DNA of 64,000 nt from CAIWHR01 sp035541655 (lineage in GTDB: Bacteria; Pseudomonadota; Gammaproteobacteria; Burkholderiales; Casimicrobiaceae), in the NCBI GenBank assembly GCA_035541655.1, contig DATKMY010000096.1:1-64000 (forward strand), in the 5' to 3' direction. The notes beneath the pieces are model-generated. The model did no database searches. It had not been told where the DNA came from and saw only the letters and a list, made by a program, of their open reading frames with translations. Within the stretch, counting starts at the first letter, position 1. Every line of letters starts with the position of its first letter. Both the position numbers and the translations under genes were made by a program. Shown here piece after piece: positions 25,309 to 34,384 of the stretch.

Positions 25309-25742
25309 GCGCCGACCACCTCGAACTCGACGTTGACGTTGTTGCGCGTCGCGTGAGAGTACGGACAGATCTTTTCGTGCGCTTCCTTCGTGAGCGCCGA
25401 GAGCTCGGCCTGCGACAGCGTCTTGTCTTCGACGCGCATCATCACCGAGAGGCCGAAGCCGCCCAAGTCGCGCGGCCCGATCGACACTGCGCAGGTGACG
25501 ATGGCTTTCGTCGCGTCCTTCTTCTGCGACTTCGCGACGAAGTCGAGCGCCCCGCCGAAGCAGGCGGCGTATCCGGCCGCGAACAGGTGCTCGGGCGTGG
25601 TGGTGTTCGGTTTTCCCGGGCCGCCCATCGCCTTGGGTACCGAGAGGTTGACGCCGACGGAGCCGTCGCTCGCCTGGGTATGTCCGTTGCGTCCGCCGGT
25701 TGCCGTGGCCGTTGCGGTGAAAAGTGGCTTGATCGTGTCCAT
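25305..25742 (-). CDS. ohr: Organic hydroperoxide resistance protein, OsmC/Ohr family
   Basis: Ohr reduces organic hydroperoxides using two reactive cysteines and lipoylated partners. The 145-residue protein has both cysteines in conserved contexts, YAACFGGALDF and ICPYSHATRNNVNV, and the usual N-terminal LFTATATATGGRNGHTQ. The length is typical. A GGAGAC ribosome site is present. No OhrR gene is adjacent in this window. Confidence 0.94.
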   Translation of the reverse strand: MDTIKPLFTATATATGGRNGHTQASDGSVGVNLSVPKAMGGPGKPNTTTPEHLFAAGYAACFGGALDFVAKSQKKDATKAIVTCAVSIGPRDLGGFGLSVMMRVEDKTLSQAELSALTKEAHEKICPYSHATRNNVNVEFEVVGA

Positions 25743-26062
25743 GTCTGCTGTCTCCTTGGAAGGCCTGTTCAGTTTAATCCAATCGGATTCCGGGTCCGAA
25801 CTGCAACGGAATCGCGATCTTGAGGGTCGCCCGGAAATAATTCCAATCGACTATTACTAATCTACCGATAGCCTGTGATTATGATGATCCCGGCCGGCGA
25901 GGCCCGGGACGGCCGTTGGTATCCTCCGGCAGGCGGGTTCGATCATCCCGGTTACCCGCATTTCATCCCTGCGGTCTTGCGGTGCGTCTCGTCGAGGTGG
26001 GCTGGAGGCGCGCCTCTCCCGTACCCTTGCCGCCTGACCCGAAGCACCAGGAAAAGAACGCG
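25743..26062. promoter_or_regulatory. Intergenic region between ohr and the LytS-type kinase
   Basis: This is a 320-base gene-free stretch between divergent genes, less GC-rich in its first 120 bases. AATCC (25776-25780) and GGATT (25785-25789) form a small inverted repeat 33 bases before the ohr start and may be an operator. The bases CCAATCG occur here and again near 25841. The part next to the kinase is GC-rich; in-frame upstream codons there look non-coding. No clear sigma-70 promoter is visible. Confidence 0.35.
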
Positions 26063-27013
26063 ATGAGCACCGATCAGCAGAACCCCCGGGGCAGCAACGC
26101 CGCCGGCCGCGGGCAAGGCGCGGGCGCCCCCCCGCGCTCCACGACGACCCAGGAGGCGCTTCGCGAGATCCGCAGCGGAGTGTCGGCGATGTGGTGGGGA
26201 TTCTTCGACTGGCTCGCGGTCGTGTCCTGGAAGATCCTGATCCTCGTCTCCTTCCTGAGCCTGATACTCGTGGGTGGAGTTTTCCACTACCCGACGCTGG
26301 TGTTTGCGCTGATCATCGCCTCTTGCATCGTCAAGGCGGTCGCAGGCGCCAAGCGCAAGGCAGAGGTGACCGCGACCGAGGCCACGAAGCGCGCCGACAC
26401 CGAGCAGCTCGAGCGCACGGTGCTCGAAGCCCGGATGGAGGCGTTGCAGGCGCAGATCGAGCCCCACTTCCTGTTCAACACGCTCGCGAGCATCGACCAG
26501 CTCATACTCACCGATCCCCCGCGCGCCTCCAGGATGCAGCAGAGTCTGATCCGCTATCTGCGCTCGGCGATGCCGCAGATGCGCGACGGCAAGCGGCCGA
26601 CGCTGGGTCAGCAGGTCGACCTGTGCAGCGCGTTCCTCGAGATCATGGCGGTGCGCATGGAAGGTCGGCTGCAGGCGGTCGTCAAGGTTCCGGACGGGCT
26701 CAAGTCGGCCGTCTTCCCGTCGATGATGCTGCAGACGCTCGTCGAGAACGCGATCAAGCACGGGCTCGAACCCAAGGCGGAGGGCGGGCGTCTCGAAATC
26801 GGCGCCGAGATCGTCGATGGCCGGCTGGCGGTGCACGTGCTCGACACCGGCCTCGGCTTCGCACCCAAGTCCGACGCCGGCGTCGGGCTCGCCAACATTC
26901 GCGAGCGGCTGAAGGTCTTGTACAACGGGCGCGCCGAGTTGATCATCAGCGTGCCCGCCGAAGGTGGCACCTGCGCGACGATCAACGTGCCCTACGAGAT
27001 CGCTGCCGCGTGA
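26063..27013 (+). CDS. LytS/AlgZ-type sensor histidine kinase
   Basis: The 316-residue membrane kinase of the His_kinase family (PF06580) has two transmembrane helices (about residues 50-72 and 77-93). A short coiled linker leads to the phosphoacceptor segment ALQAQIEPHFLFNTLASIDQL, followed by an ATPase domain with N box LVENAIKHGLEP and G box DTGLGFAP...GVGLANIRERL. It has no large sensor domain, so the signal may be sensed in the membrane. The ATG at 26063 follows AGGAAAAG. The cognate LytTR regulator begins 21 bases downstream. Confidence 0.9.
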   Translation: MSTDQQNPRGSNAAGRGQGAGAPPRSTTTQEALREIRSGVSAMWWGFFDWLAVVSWKILILVSFLSLILVGGVFHYPTLVFALIIASCIVKAVAGAKRKAEVTATEATKRADTEQLERTVLEARMEALQAQIEPHFLFNTLASIDQLILTDPPRASRMQQSLIRYLRSAMPQMRDGKRPTLGQQVDLCSAFLEIMAVRMEGRLQAVVKVPDGLKSAVFPSMMLQTLVENAIKHGLEPKAEGGRLEIGAEIVDGRLAVHVLDTGLGFAPKSDAGVGLANIRERLKVLYNGRAELIISVPAEGGTCATINVPYEIAAA

Positions 27014-27034
27014 ACCGGATTGGACGAATGTCGT

Positions 27035-27808
27035 ATGCCCTCAACAGCCGCCCCAACCGCCGTCGTCGCTGACGACGAGCGCCTGATGCGCGAACAGATC
27101 GTCGGCCGCCTGCGAGAGGCGTGGCCGGAGCTCTCGATCGTCGGCGAGGCAGTCAACGGGCGCGAAGCCGTCGCCCTGGTCCGCAGCCTCGAACCCGATA
27201 TCGCTTTCCTCGACATCAGCATGCCGGAGATGGACGGGATCCAGGCCGCGCAGGCGGTGGCCGGCCAGGTGCACGTGGTCTTCGTCACTGCGCACGACGA
27301 ATACGCGATCAAGGCCTTCGAGCAGGGCGCCGTCGACTATCTGCTGAAGCCGACGGAGCCCGGGCGGCTGGCGATCACGTGCGAGCGACTGCGCGAGAGG
27401 CTCAAAGGCGCTCCGGACCCGATGAACGAGCTCCTCGCGCAGCTATCGCAGCGGCTCGGAGGCGGCACCCTCAAACCGCGCGAATACATGCGCTGGGTTC
27501 AGGCGAGCGTGGGTACGACGATCCGGATGATCCCGACGAGCGACATCCTCTTCTTTCGCGCCGAGGACAAGTACACGCGCGTGCAGACAACGGGCTTCGA
27601 GGCGCTGATCCGCAAGCCGATCAAGGAGCTGATCGACGAGCTCGATCCGAGCGAATTCTGGCAGATCCACCGCGCCACCGTCGTGCGTGTCGACGCGATC
27701 GAGCAGGTGAGCCGCAACTTTCGCGGCCAGCAGATCGTCCACGTCAAGGGCAGTCCGGAGAGGCTCGAAGTGAGCCGGACGTTCAACCATCTGTTCAAGC
27801 AGATGTAG
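27035..27808 (+). CDS. LytTR-family response regulator
   Basis: The 257-residue protein is the partner of the preceding kinase. A receiver domain (VVADDERLMREQI; phosphoacceptor Asp in IAFLDISMPEMDG; Lys in YLLKPTEP) is joined to a C-terminal LytTR DNA-binding domain. The latter has the landmarks RMIPTSDILFFRAEDKYTRVQT, FWQIHRATVVRVDAIEQV and LEVSRTFNHLFKQM. Organisation resembles AlgR. The ATG at 27035 is preferred; a TTG five codons upstream is possible. Target genes cannot be inferred. Confidence 0.92.
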   Translation: MPSTAAPTAVVADDERLMREQIVGRLREAWPELSIVGEAVNGREAVALVRSLEPDIAFLDISMPEMDGIQAAQAVAGQVHVVFVTAHDEYAIKAFEQGAVDYLLKPTEPGRLAITCERLRERLKGAPDPMNELLAQLSQRLGGGTLKPREYMRWVQASVGTTIRMIPTSDILFFRAEDKYTRVQTTGFEALIRKPIKELIDELDPSEFWQIHRATVVRVDAIEQVSRNFRGQQIVHVKGSPERLEVSRTFNHLFKQM

Positions 27809-28025
27809 CTGCATCGCCATTTCCGGGGTGCGTCGTGCACCTCGCGGCGGACAACGGTGGCACCCTGAACGGGAATGAGTATCGTCCGCAGTCTGTTAAT
27901 CGGGCTTCGATGATCCCGCCGTTGCGCTGATGCCGCCCTCCCGGTCGCCGCAGCTCGGCGCGTGCGCACGCGCCGATGGGTGGCTTGGTTCGCGCTCGGT
28001 CATATCCCCTCGAATCGGAGCCGTC

Positions 28026-28328
28026 ATGGATTTCACGCCCGTCCTACCGGAAAACATCGCCGTCGACGAAGTCCTCCTGCATCGCTTCGCGAAGATCCAT
28101 GCGCATTGCAAGTTGGCTATCCTGGCCTTCTTCACTTGCTTGGTCGTGCTGGCGACCGTCGTGACGGGCCATCTCAACGCTGTGCTGGGCTCGGGGGTGG
28201 CCACGGCGGCCGCCGTCCTCGGATTCTTCTCGGCGCGGCGCGCCGCCGCTCTGCTTCGCGAAGGAGATAGCGGGTCGGCGCGATCCGTCCTTCCGGCATC
28301 CCTTCGCGAGGCTCGATCGCCCGGTTGA
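28026..28328 (+). CDS. Small membrane protein, function unknown
   Basis: This 100-residue protein has two predicted membrane helices (about residues 27-47 and 49-69), a soluble N-terminus and a basic, disordered-looking C-terminus. GGAG lies just upstream of the ATG. It follows the LytTR regulator after 217 bases of GC-rich sequence in which I see nothing definite. No family is recognised, and it could be a spurious reading frame. Confidence 0.45.
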   Translation: MDFTPVLPENIAVDEVLLHRFAKIHAHCKLAILAFFTCLVVLATVVTGHLNAVLGSGVATAAAVLGFFSARRAAALLREGDSGSARSVLPASLREARSPG

Positions 28329-28392
28329 TGCGGGGAGGGATTATCGGGCTCGACCGACCCCCGTCTCTCGCCGTAGGTGGAATCTGCCTCGC

Positions 28393-29745
28393 TCATAGCA
28401 CCGGGTGCCCCGTGATCAACGACGGCAGCCAGGTGGAAAAGCCCGGCACGTAGGTCACGAGATTGATCGCGATGAAGATCGCCAGGTAATACGGCCACGC
28501 GGTCTTTGTTGCCTCTCCGATCGATATGTTGCCGATCGCGCAACCGACGAACTGCACCGTGCCCACGGGGGGGTGGACCAGCCCGAGGGCGCAGTTCAGC
28601 AGCAGCATCATTCCGAACTGCACCGGGCCGACGCCCATCTGGATCGCGAGCGGAAGGAACAGCGGCGTGGTGATGAGGATGTGCGCCGCCATGTCGAGGA
28701 AGATCCCCAGCACGACCTGGATGATATTGATGTAGAGCAACATCAGCCATGGCGTGGTGGTCGCGGCGAGCAGCGCAGTCTCGATGGCGTCGGGAATCTC
28801 GAGATACGCCATCTGGTAGCGAAGCATGTTCGACACGCCGATCAGCAGCAGGATCACGCCGGTCGTCTTGGATGCCTTGGCGAGCGACTTCATCAGATTC
28901 CGTCGCGTCATCGTCCGGTAGATGAATACCGTGAGCAGAAGCGAGTAAGTCACCGCGATTGCGGCGGCCTCCGTTGCGGTCGTGATGCCCTCCATGACGC
29001 AGACGAGGATGATCGCGACAACGAACAATCCGGGGACCGAGGCGACGAAGTAGCGCAGAACGGCGTTCCAACCCGGGAACTTCTCCACGAGCGATCGGCC
29101 GTCGACGCTCTTGGGGTAGCCGAATTTCACCGCCTGCCAGTAGGCGGCGACCAGCATGCAGACCATGATCCAGAACACCGGGACGAGACCGGCGAACATC
29201 AGGTCGCCGATCGACACGCCCTTGATCACGTGGCCGCCGATCGTTCCCGCCGCCGCCTGCGCCGCGAAGGCGTAAATGATCATGTTGTGCGAAGTCGGCA
29301 TCAACGCCCCGGAGAGAGACGCGTGAGTCGTGACGTTGACGGCGTAAGCGGCGCTGTATCCCTCCTTCTTCATGATGGGAATCATGACCCCGCCCATCGC
29401 CGAGGTGTCGGCGACCGGCGAGCCGGAGACCCCGCCGAAGAGCGTCGATGCCATCACGTTCGCGAGGCCGAGGCCGCCCTTCCAATGCCCGACCAGGCTG
29501 CGCGCGAACGCGACGATCTTGTCAGCGATGCCGCCGTGCAGCATCAGTTCGCCGGAGAAGATGAAGAACGGGATGGCGAGGAACGAAAAGACGTTCATGC
29601 CGGACGTCATCATCTGGATCGCGGTCTCGAACGGCAAGCCCTCGACGGCGAACGTCAACAGGCAACTCAGCCCGATCGCGAACGCGACCGGAACGCCGAG
29701 CACCAGGAAGACGACGAAGCTAAGGCTGAGAACGATCAGCTCCAT
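28393..29745 (-). CDS. TRAP transporter large permease (DctM-like)
   Basis: The 450-residue protein is the 12-13-helix subunit of a tripartite ATP-independent periplasmic transporter and drives uptake with a sodium or proton gradient. Typical segments include VVFLVLGVPVAFAIGLSCL, FLAIPFFIFSGELM, GGVSGSPVADTSAMGGVMIPIM and TPLFLPLAIQMGVGPVQFGMM. Its ATG lies inside the end of the small-permease gene, so they are coupled. The uptake substrate is inferred as a hexuronate or aldarate from the neighbouring dehydrogenase and dehydratase. Confidence 0.94.
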   Translation of the reverse strand: MELIVLSLSFVVFLVLGVPVAFAIGLSCLLTFAVEGLPFETAIQMMTSGMNVFSFLAIPFFIFSGELMLHGGIADKIVAFARSLVGHWKGGLGLANVMASTLFGGVSGSPVADTSAMGGVMIPIMKKEGYSAAYAVNVTTHASLSGALMPTSHNMIIYAFAAQAAAGTIGGHVIKGVSIGDLMFAGLVPVFWIMVCMLVAAYWQAVKFGYPKSVDGRSLVEKFPGWNAVLRYFVASVPGLFVVAIILVCVMEGITTATEAAAIAVTYSLLLTVFIYRTMTRRNLMKSLAKASKTTGVILLLIGVSNMLRYQMAYLEIPDAIETALLAATTTPWLMLLYINIIQVVLGIFLDMAAHILITTPLFLPLAIQMGVGPVQFGMMLLLNCALGLVHPPVGTVQFVGCAIGNISIGEATKTAWPYYLAIFIAINLVTYVPGFSTWLPSLITGHPVL

Positions 29746-30296
29746 GCTGGGACAACCTCCTTCCCGCGAAACAGCGCGACCAGATGCTCGATCGAGAACA
29801 GCGTGATGAATACGCCCGCGAACAGAATCGGCACGTAACGGACGGCTTCGGAGATCCCCAGCGTCGGGATCGTGCTCCCCTTTGTGGAAGTCGCCATCTC
29901 GGCACCTCCTGCGAACAGCGCAAGCGCGAAGACGATGGTGAGGAGGTAGACGACGACCTCGCACCAGAACTGGGCCCGCTCGGGCAACGCCACCACGAGC
30001 GAGTCCATCCCGATGTGCCCTGCGTCGCGCACGCCCGCCGAAGCGCCGAACATCGCTACGGATACGATGAGCAGGAGCGCCACCTGCTCGACATAGGGCG
30101 GGGCGTCGTTGAACACATAGCGCAGGACGACGCCGTACACGACGACGATCAACAGCGCCGCGAGACAGGTGCAGGCGACGACCATCGACAGGCGAAACAG
30201 CAGCGAATTCAGCGTCGTGAGCGGTCCCGTCAGCGGGTTCTTGACCGGCGTCGCCTCGGCGACCTCGAGTTCCGGGGGGCTGGCACCAAGTTCCAT
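29736..30296 (-). CDS. TRAP transporter small permease (DctQ-like)
   Basis: The 186-residue protein has four membrane helices and the DctQ pattern (RYVFNDAPPYVEQVALLLIVSVAMFGASAGVRDAGHIGMD). The N-terminal 35 residues are soluble and charged. The ATG at 30296 follows a GGGAG sequence. It overlaps the start of the large permease by 10 bases, and the binding-protein gene precedes it by 69 bases. Confidence 0.92.
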   Translation of the reverse strand: MELGASPPELEVAEATPVKNPLTGPLTTLNSLLFRLSMVVACTCLAALLIVVVYGVVLRYVFNDAPPYVEQVALLLIVSVAMFGASAGVRDAGHIGMDSLVVALPERAQFWCEVVVYLLTIVFALALFAGGAEMATSTKGSTIPTLGISEAVRYVPILFAGVFITLFSIEHLVALFRGKEVVPAWS

Positions 30297-30365
30297 GTCT
30301 CGGTCTCCCTGCGGCCCCCATGGCGATCCCGTCGCCACGATGGGGCCGTTGAATGCGACGTCACG

Positions 30366-31352
30366 TCATTTGACGTTCACGATTTCCTGCACGATCGCCT
30401 TCATCTGCGGCGTGGTGGCGAACTTGTCCCAGACCGGCTTCTCCGCCTCGACGAAGCCCTTGCGGTCGATCTCGGAGGCCGGAATGATCTTGGCGCCGCC
30501 CTTCAAGACCGCAGCCTTCGCATCCTTCTCCTTGGCCTCCCACAGCTTCACGTAGTACGGCACGGAATCCTTCGCGGCCTTGCGGATGGCGGCCTGCTGC
30601 TCCTTGCTGAGCGTGTCCCAGACCTTCTTCGAGAAGACGAGGACTTCCGGGGGCATCGCATGCATGGTCTCGGAAAAGACGGGCGCCGCCTCGTAATGCT
30701 TGGTCTCGTCGTACGAAGGGATGTTGTTTTCCGCGGCGTCGATCAAGCCCGTCTTGAGTCCCGTGTACACCTCGGCGAACGGCATCGGCGCCGGCGACGC
30801 GCCCATCGCACCGATGATGGCGACCCACAGGTCGGAGGGCTGCACGCGCACCTTGAGGCCCTTCATGTCCGCCACCGATTTGATCGGCTTTTTCGCATAC
30901 ATCGAACGGGCGCCGCTTTCGTAAAAGGCGAGCGCCACGAAACCCGCGGAGTCGAACGCGGCGAGGATCTTGTCGCCCTGCGGTCCGTACATCGTCTTGC
31001 GGAAATGATCGAGGTCGCGGAAGAGGAACGGGAACGCGGGGATCATCGACTCGGGTACGATGCCGTGGAAGGCAGAGGAGTTGACGCGCACCATGTCGAG
31101 CGCGCCGATCTTCACCTGCTCGACGGTGTCCTTTTCCGAGCCGAGCGAGCTGTCGCCGAACACCTTGATCGTGTCCTTGCCGCCGGTGGCCTTCGACAGC
31201 TCGTCGCCCATGTACTTGACGGCCATGTTGGTCGGATAGTCCTTGGCGTGAACGTCCGCGGAGCGGAACGTGCGCGCGCTCGGGGCAGTTGCCGAAAGCG
31301 CGAACGCTCCGGCGACGAAGAGTACGGACAACGACTTCAGCTTGAATCTCAT
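30366..31352 (-). CDS. TRAP transporter substrate-binding protein (DctP-like)
   Basis: The 328-residue periplasmic binding protein has a signal peptide (about residues 1-26). DctP landmarks are FRSADVHAKDYPTNMAVKYM, GDSSLGSEKDTVEQVKIGALDM, the ligand carboxylate-binding Arg in KGLKVRVQPSDLW, and GLIDAAENNIPSYDETKHYE. The strongly placed GGAGGA before the ATG at 31352 decides the start. DctP proteins that bind hexuronates are known in this class. Its position right after a uronate dehydrogenase gene supports that ligand, but this is inference. Confidence 0.93.
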   Translation of the reverse strand: MRFKLKSLSVLFVAGAFALSATAPSARTFRSADVHAKDYPTNMAVKYMGDELSKATGGKDTIKVFGDSSLGSEKDTVEQVKIGALDMVRVNSSAFHGIVPESMIPAFPFLFRDLDHFRKTMYGPQGDKILAAFDSAGFVALAFYESGARSMYAKKPIKSVADMKGLKVRVQPSDLWVAIIGAMGASPAPMPFAEVYTGLKTGLIDAAENNIPSYDETKHYEAAPVFSETMHAMPPEVLVFSKKVWDTLSKEQQAAIRKAAKDSVPYYVKLWEAKEKDAKAAVLKGGAKIIPASEIDRKGFVEAEKPVWDKFATTPQMKAIVQEIVNVK

Positions 31353-31427
31353 GCTTCCTCCCGGGGTGAAAAGTTCCGGCATTCGCCGGATCGGTTGCTA
31401 TCGTGATTCGGTTGCGGCGATGCGCCT

Positions 31428-32237
31428 TCAGCTCTTTCGCCGGCGCTCCATCGGCGTGAAATCGATCGTTACGAACTGGCCGCCCTGAAACTGCCGGGCG
31501 ACCGAGTCCAGCGGATTCGGCTGTTTCAGAATGTCCCCCGCATAGTGTTCCGCGTTCTGGCGGGGCCGGTAGCCGAGGCGCTCGCCGCTGTTGTCCCAAT
31601 AGCAGCGCGCATTATCGGACACTCCCCACACCACCGTGTAGCCGACGTCGCGCACCTCGATGCATCGCATGATGAGATCGACCAGGTCCTCGGTGCCGAA
31701 CCACGTGCTCAATTGCCGGAAATTCTCCGGCGGCCTGCCCATCGCCGTACCGATCCGCACCGAGATTCCCTCGATGCCGTGCTTGTCCCAGTACATGCGT
31801 GCCATCGCCTCGCCCCAGACCTTCGACAATCCGTAGAAGCCGTCGGGCCGAAACGGCGCGTCGAGCGTGAGCTTGTCTTTCACCGAATACATGCCGAACG
31901 CGTGGTTCGAGCTCGCGAAGACGATTCTCTGCACGCCGTTGCGCCGCGCCCCCTCGTAGACCTGATGGAGGGCGACGAGGTTGTTCTCGATGATCTCGGG
32001 CAAGGGGCGCTCGACGCTCGTCCCGGCGAGATGGATCAGCACGCCGACGCCGCTCAGCAGCTGGTCGACGACGCCGGGGTCGCGCAGGTCGCCGTGCATG
32101 ACGTCTTCACCGGGGCGCAACGGCTCGAGCGGGTTGCGGCCTCCGGCCGAGCGCAGGTCGACGCCTCGCTTCGGAAGCTCCACGCGCAGGATGCTGCCCA
32201 TGTTTCCCGCAGCGCCCGACAGTGCAACTTTGGCCAT
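31428..32237 (-). CDS. udh: Uronate dehydrogenase-like NAD(P)-dependent epimerase/dehydratase family protein
   Basis: The 269-residue extended SDR protein has the nucleotide motif ALSGAAGNMGSILR, the IVFASSNHAFGMY segment and the YGLSKVWGE catalytic Tyr-Lys pair. WGVSDNARCYWDNS closely resembles the end region of bacterial uronate dehydrogenases. These oxidise D-galacturonate or D-glucuronate to the aldarolactone. The ATG at 32237 is chosen because GAGGG lies nine bases upstream; an ATG three codons earlier abuts that site. It is the first gene of the transport operon. A different sugar specificity is possible. Confidence 0.82.
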   Translation of the reverse strand: MAKVALSGAAGNMGSILRVELPKRGVDLRSAGGRNPLEPLRPGEDVMHGDLRDPGVVDQLLSGVGVLIHLAGTSVERPLPEIIENNLVALHQVYEGARRNGVQRIVFASSNHAFGMYSVKDKLTLDAPFRPDGFYGLSKVWGEAMARMYWDKHGIEGISVRIGTAMGRPPENFRQLSTWFGTEDLVDLIMRCIEVRDVGYTVVWGVSDNARCYWDNSGERLGYRPRQNAEHYAGDILKQPNPLDSVARQFQGGQFVTIDFTPMERRRKS

Positions 32238-32329
32238 GCTGGTCATCCCTCGTACAAAGCGGCGGACATTAGGCCTCCGTCCACAGGTTCACTTCGCCCG
32301 GCGACTCTAGTCGACGATCTCTGCGAGCG

Positions 32330-33127
32330 CTAGAAAGAAATTGCCGCACTCGTGCCGGCGACGCTGCGTCGGTACTCCGTCGGCGTCATGCCCATCAGCA
32401 CCCGGAAGCTGCGATCCAGGTGGCTGTGGTCTGCGAATCCGACCCCATGGGCGATTTGCGTCACGCACAGGCCATCTCTCAGCATCGCCTTGGCCCGCGA
32501 CAGGCGCAACAGGAGCTGGTAGCGATGCGGCGTCACGCCGAGCATTGCAGCGAAGCGGCGCACCAGCTGGAATTTGTCGATGCCGGCCACGGCCGCGAGC
32601 TCGTGCAGCCTGACCCGTTCGTCGTAGTGCTCTCCGAGGTGGACGAGCGCGCGCTCGATTGCGGGCGAGCGCCGCCACAGTACGAGGACGACCTCGGGTT
32701 CCACGCTGCGGAACCTGGCCCGCTCGACCTTTGTCGACAAGTCCTCCGGCCAAGGAAGGACGACCACGATCGCGCGGGTTTCGGGAATTCGCCGGCGAGG
32801 TTCGGCTGCAGTGTCGGCGTCGAATGCGCGGGGTGCTTCGGAGAGAAGGTCGACTGTGGCGCAATCGTGCCGGAGTCGGAGCATGCGCACCGCCGACGCC
32901 GCAACTGAGCCCGCGCCAAGCATTCCGACGGCCCCGGCTCGGAGGCAATCCCATGGGTCATGGCCGCCGCTAGCCACCCGCAGCGAGGCGAACCGGTCCG
33001 CGCGCCGGAGAAGTGCGCAGCCGACGTGCGGACCGAACGAGGGCTCGCCTGAGGACACGCCCGCGGAAGCCCCGACGAGCTGCGGCAATGCGTGGTTGAC
33101 CGCGCTGACCAGGTCGAACAGAAACAT
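32330..33127 (-). CDS. AraC-family transcriptional regulator
   Basis: The 265-residue protein has a C-terminal double helix-turn-helix. The first is VRLHELAAVAGIDKFQLVRRFAAMLG; the second is CVTQIAHGVGFADHSHLDRSFRVLMGMTPTEYRR. The N-terminal half (about 1-160) shows no obvious cupin motif. GGAGG before the ATG at 33127 fixes the start. It lies upstream of udh on the same strand and divergent from the LysR gene, so it may control the uronate operon. The effector is unknown. Confidence 0.88.
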   Translation of the reverse strand: MFLFDLVSAVNHALPQLVGASAGVSSGEPSFGPHVGCALLRRADRFASLRVASGGHDPWDCLRAGAVGMLGAGSVAASAVRMLRLRHDCATVDLLSEAPRAFDADTAAEPRRRIPETRAIVVVLPWPEDLSTKVERARFRSVEPEVVLVLWRRSPAIERALVHLGEHYDERVRLHELAAVAGIDKFQLVRRFAAMLGVTPHRYQLLLRLSRAKAMLRDGLCVTQIAHGVGFADHSHLDRSFRVLMGMTPTEYRRSVAGTSAAISF

Positions 33128-33220
33128 CGTGAATCCTCCGCGTTGCGATTGGCGGTTTCGACCGGGCGGGTACACCCTCGAGCCGCTTGTTGTTCTGACG
33201 CGAATCCTGCGTCGTTTACC

Positions 33221-33239
33221 TATTCTTGAAAAATGAATA
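33221..33239. promoter_or_regulatory. Candidate LysR-type operator (T-N11-A)
   Basis: TATTC and GAATA form a perfect inverted repeat with a 9-base A/T-rich spacer, matching the TTC-N9-GAA form of LysR-type operators. It lies 43 bases before the LysR gene and 93 bases before the divergent AraC gene, within a locally AT-rich stretch (33215-33270). Autoregulation and control of the divergent promoter would be expected. Confidence 0.55.
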
Positions 33240-33282
33240 AAATCGAGATAACTATCACAAATGGGTATACCAAGGAGGCAGC

Positions 33283-34230
33283 GTGAAGGCGCAGGCCAAC
33301 CCCATGCGGCGAGGGCGGCTCAAGACGCGCCATATCGTGCTGCTCGTGCATCTGGACGAGCAGCGTTCCGTGCTCAGGGCCGCCAGGGCTTGTCATATGA
33401 CCCAGCCGGGGGCATCGAAACTGCTGAGCGAACTCGAGGATTCGCTGGGCGTGCAGTTGTTCCGCAGGCTGCCACGAGGCGTCGAGCCGACTTCCTATGG
33501 CGAGGTGATGGTGAGGCGCGCCCGATCTGCGCTGGCGGAAATGGATCGCGCCCAGGAGGAGATCGCCGAACTTCGCTCGGGGTTGGCCGGCGAGGTCGCG
33601 ATCGGCGCAGTGGTCAATCCGGGGACGAACCTGGTCCCGGCCGCCGCGGTCTCGCTTAAGGAGCGCCACCCGCGCGTGCTCCTGAGAATCGAGATCGACA
33701 ACAGCGATGTGCTGGTACGGCGCCTTCTCAAGGCGGAGCTCGACGTCGTCGTCGCCCGCATCCCCGGCCTTCAGGAGGCCGGCGAGTTGAATTTCGAGCC
33801 GTTGGCTCGGGAGACGCATCGCCTCATCGCCCGCGCGGCGCATCCCCTTGCCTCGAGACGACGGCTCCACCTCGGCGATCTCGTGGAACAGCCTTGGATT
33901 CTCCCGCCTCGCGGCAGCCTGTTGAGAGAGAAGCTCGACTCGCTTTTCGCGCATCGCGGCTTCGGCCCGCCGCGAAACGTCGTCGAAACCGCGTCTCTGC
34001 CGGTGATCACGAGCCTCTTGCAGCGCGCCGATATCGTATCCGCGCTGCAGGCGGAGACCGTCGACCCCTACTGCAGGGCGGGTCTGCTGACGGTGCTGCC
34101 CATCGCGCTGGGGCTGGAGATGGAGCCGTTCGGCATCGTGACGCGGCGGAACCACCGGATTTCTCCCAGCGCCGAGGCGATGCTGGCCGCGCTGCGCGAC
34201 GCGGCCGCGCTGAGTTATGTATCTCGCTGA
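33283..34230 (+). CDS. LysR-family transcriptional regulator
   Basis: The 315-residue protein has an N-terminal winged helix (LKTRHIVLLVHLDEQRSVLRAARACHMTQPGASKLLSELEDSLG). An effector domain follows, with GEVAIGAVVNPGTNLVPAAA and RRLLKAELDVVVARIPG. It resembles the GbpR-type regulators of sugar or sugar-acid uptake. It starts with GTG behind a strong AAGGAGG. The next gene downstream, 154 bases on, encodes galactarate dehydratase, a likely target. Confidence 0.92.
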   Translation: MKAQANPMRRGRLKTRHIVLLVHLDEQRSVLRAARACHMTQPGASKLLSELEDSLGVQLFRRLPRGVEPTSYGEVMVRRARSALAEMDRAQEEIAELRSGLAGEVAIGAVVNPGTNLVPAAAVSLKERHPRVLLRIEIDNSDVLVRRLLKAELDVVVARIPGLQEAGELNFEPLARETHRLIARAAHPLASRRRLHLGDLVEQPWILPPRGSLLREKLDSLFAHRGFGPPRNVVETASLPVITSLLQRADIVSALQAETVDPYCRAGLLTVLPIALGLEMEPFGIVTRRNHRISPSAEAMLAALRDAAALSYVSR

Positions 34231-34301
34231 AGCCTGGAGCGAATCGGCAAGCGCAACTTCTTTCTAGACGGACTCCCGTCGCGAATGTCACGATCGCCCT
34301 G

Positions 34302-34320
34302 ACGGTCCACTCCTGACCGT
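34302..34320. promoter_or_regulatory. Inverted repeat upstream of the galactarate dehydratase gene
   Basis: ACGGTC (34302-34307) and GACCGT (34315-34320) are perfect 6-bp arms around a 7-base spacer, 64 bases before the garD start. It may be a regulator site or a weak LysR terminator. Confidence 0.3.
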
Positions 34321-34384
34321 GAGGGACGCGCGCCGAGAACCGCGACGTCCGCGACTCGTGTTGCCGCTCGCGAAGGTACTGCCC

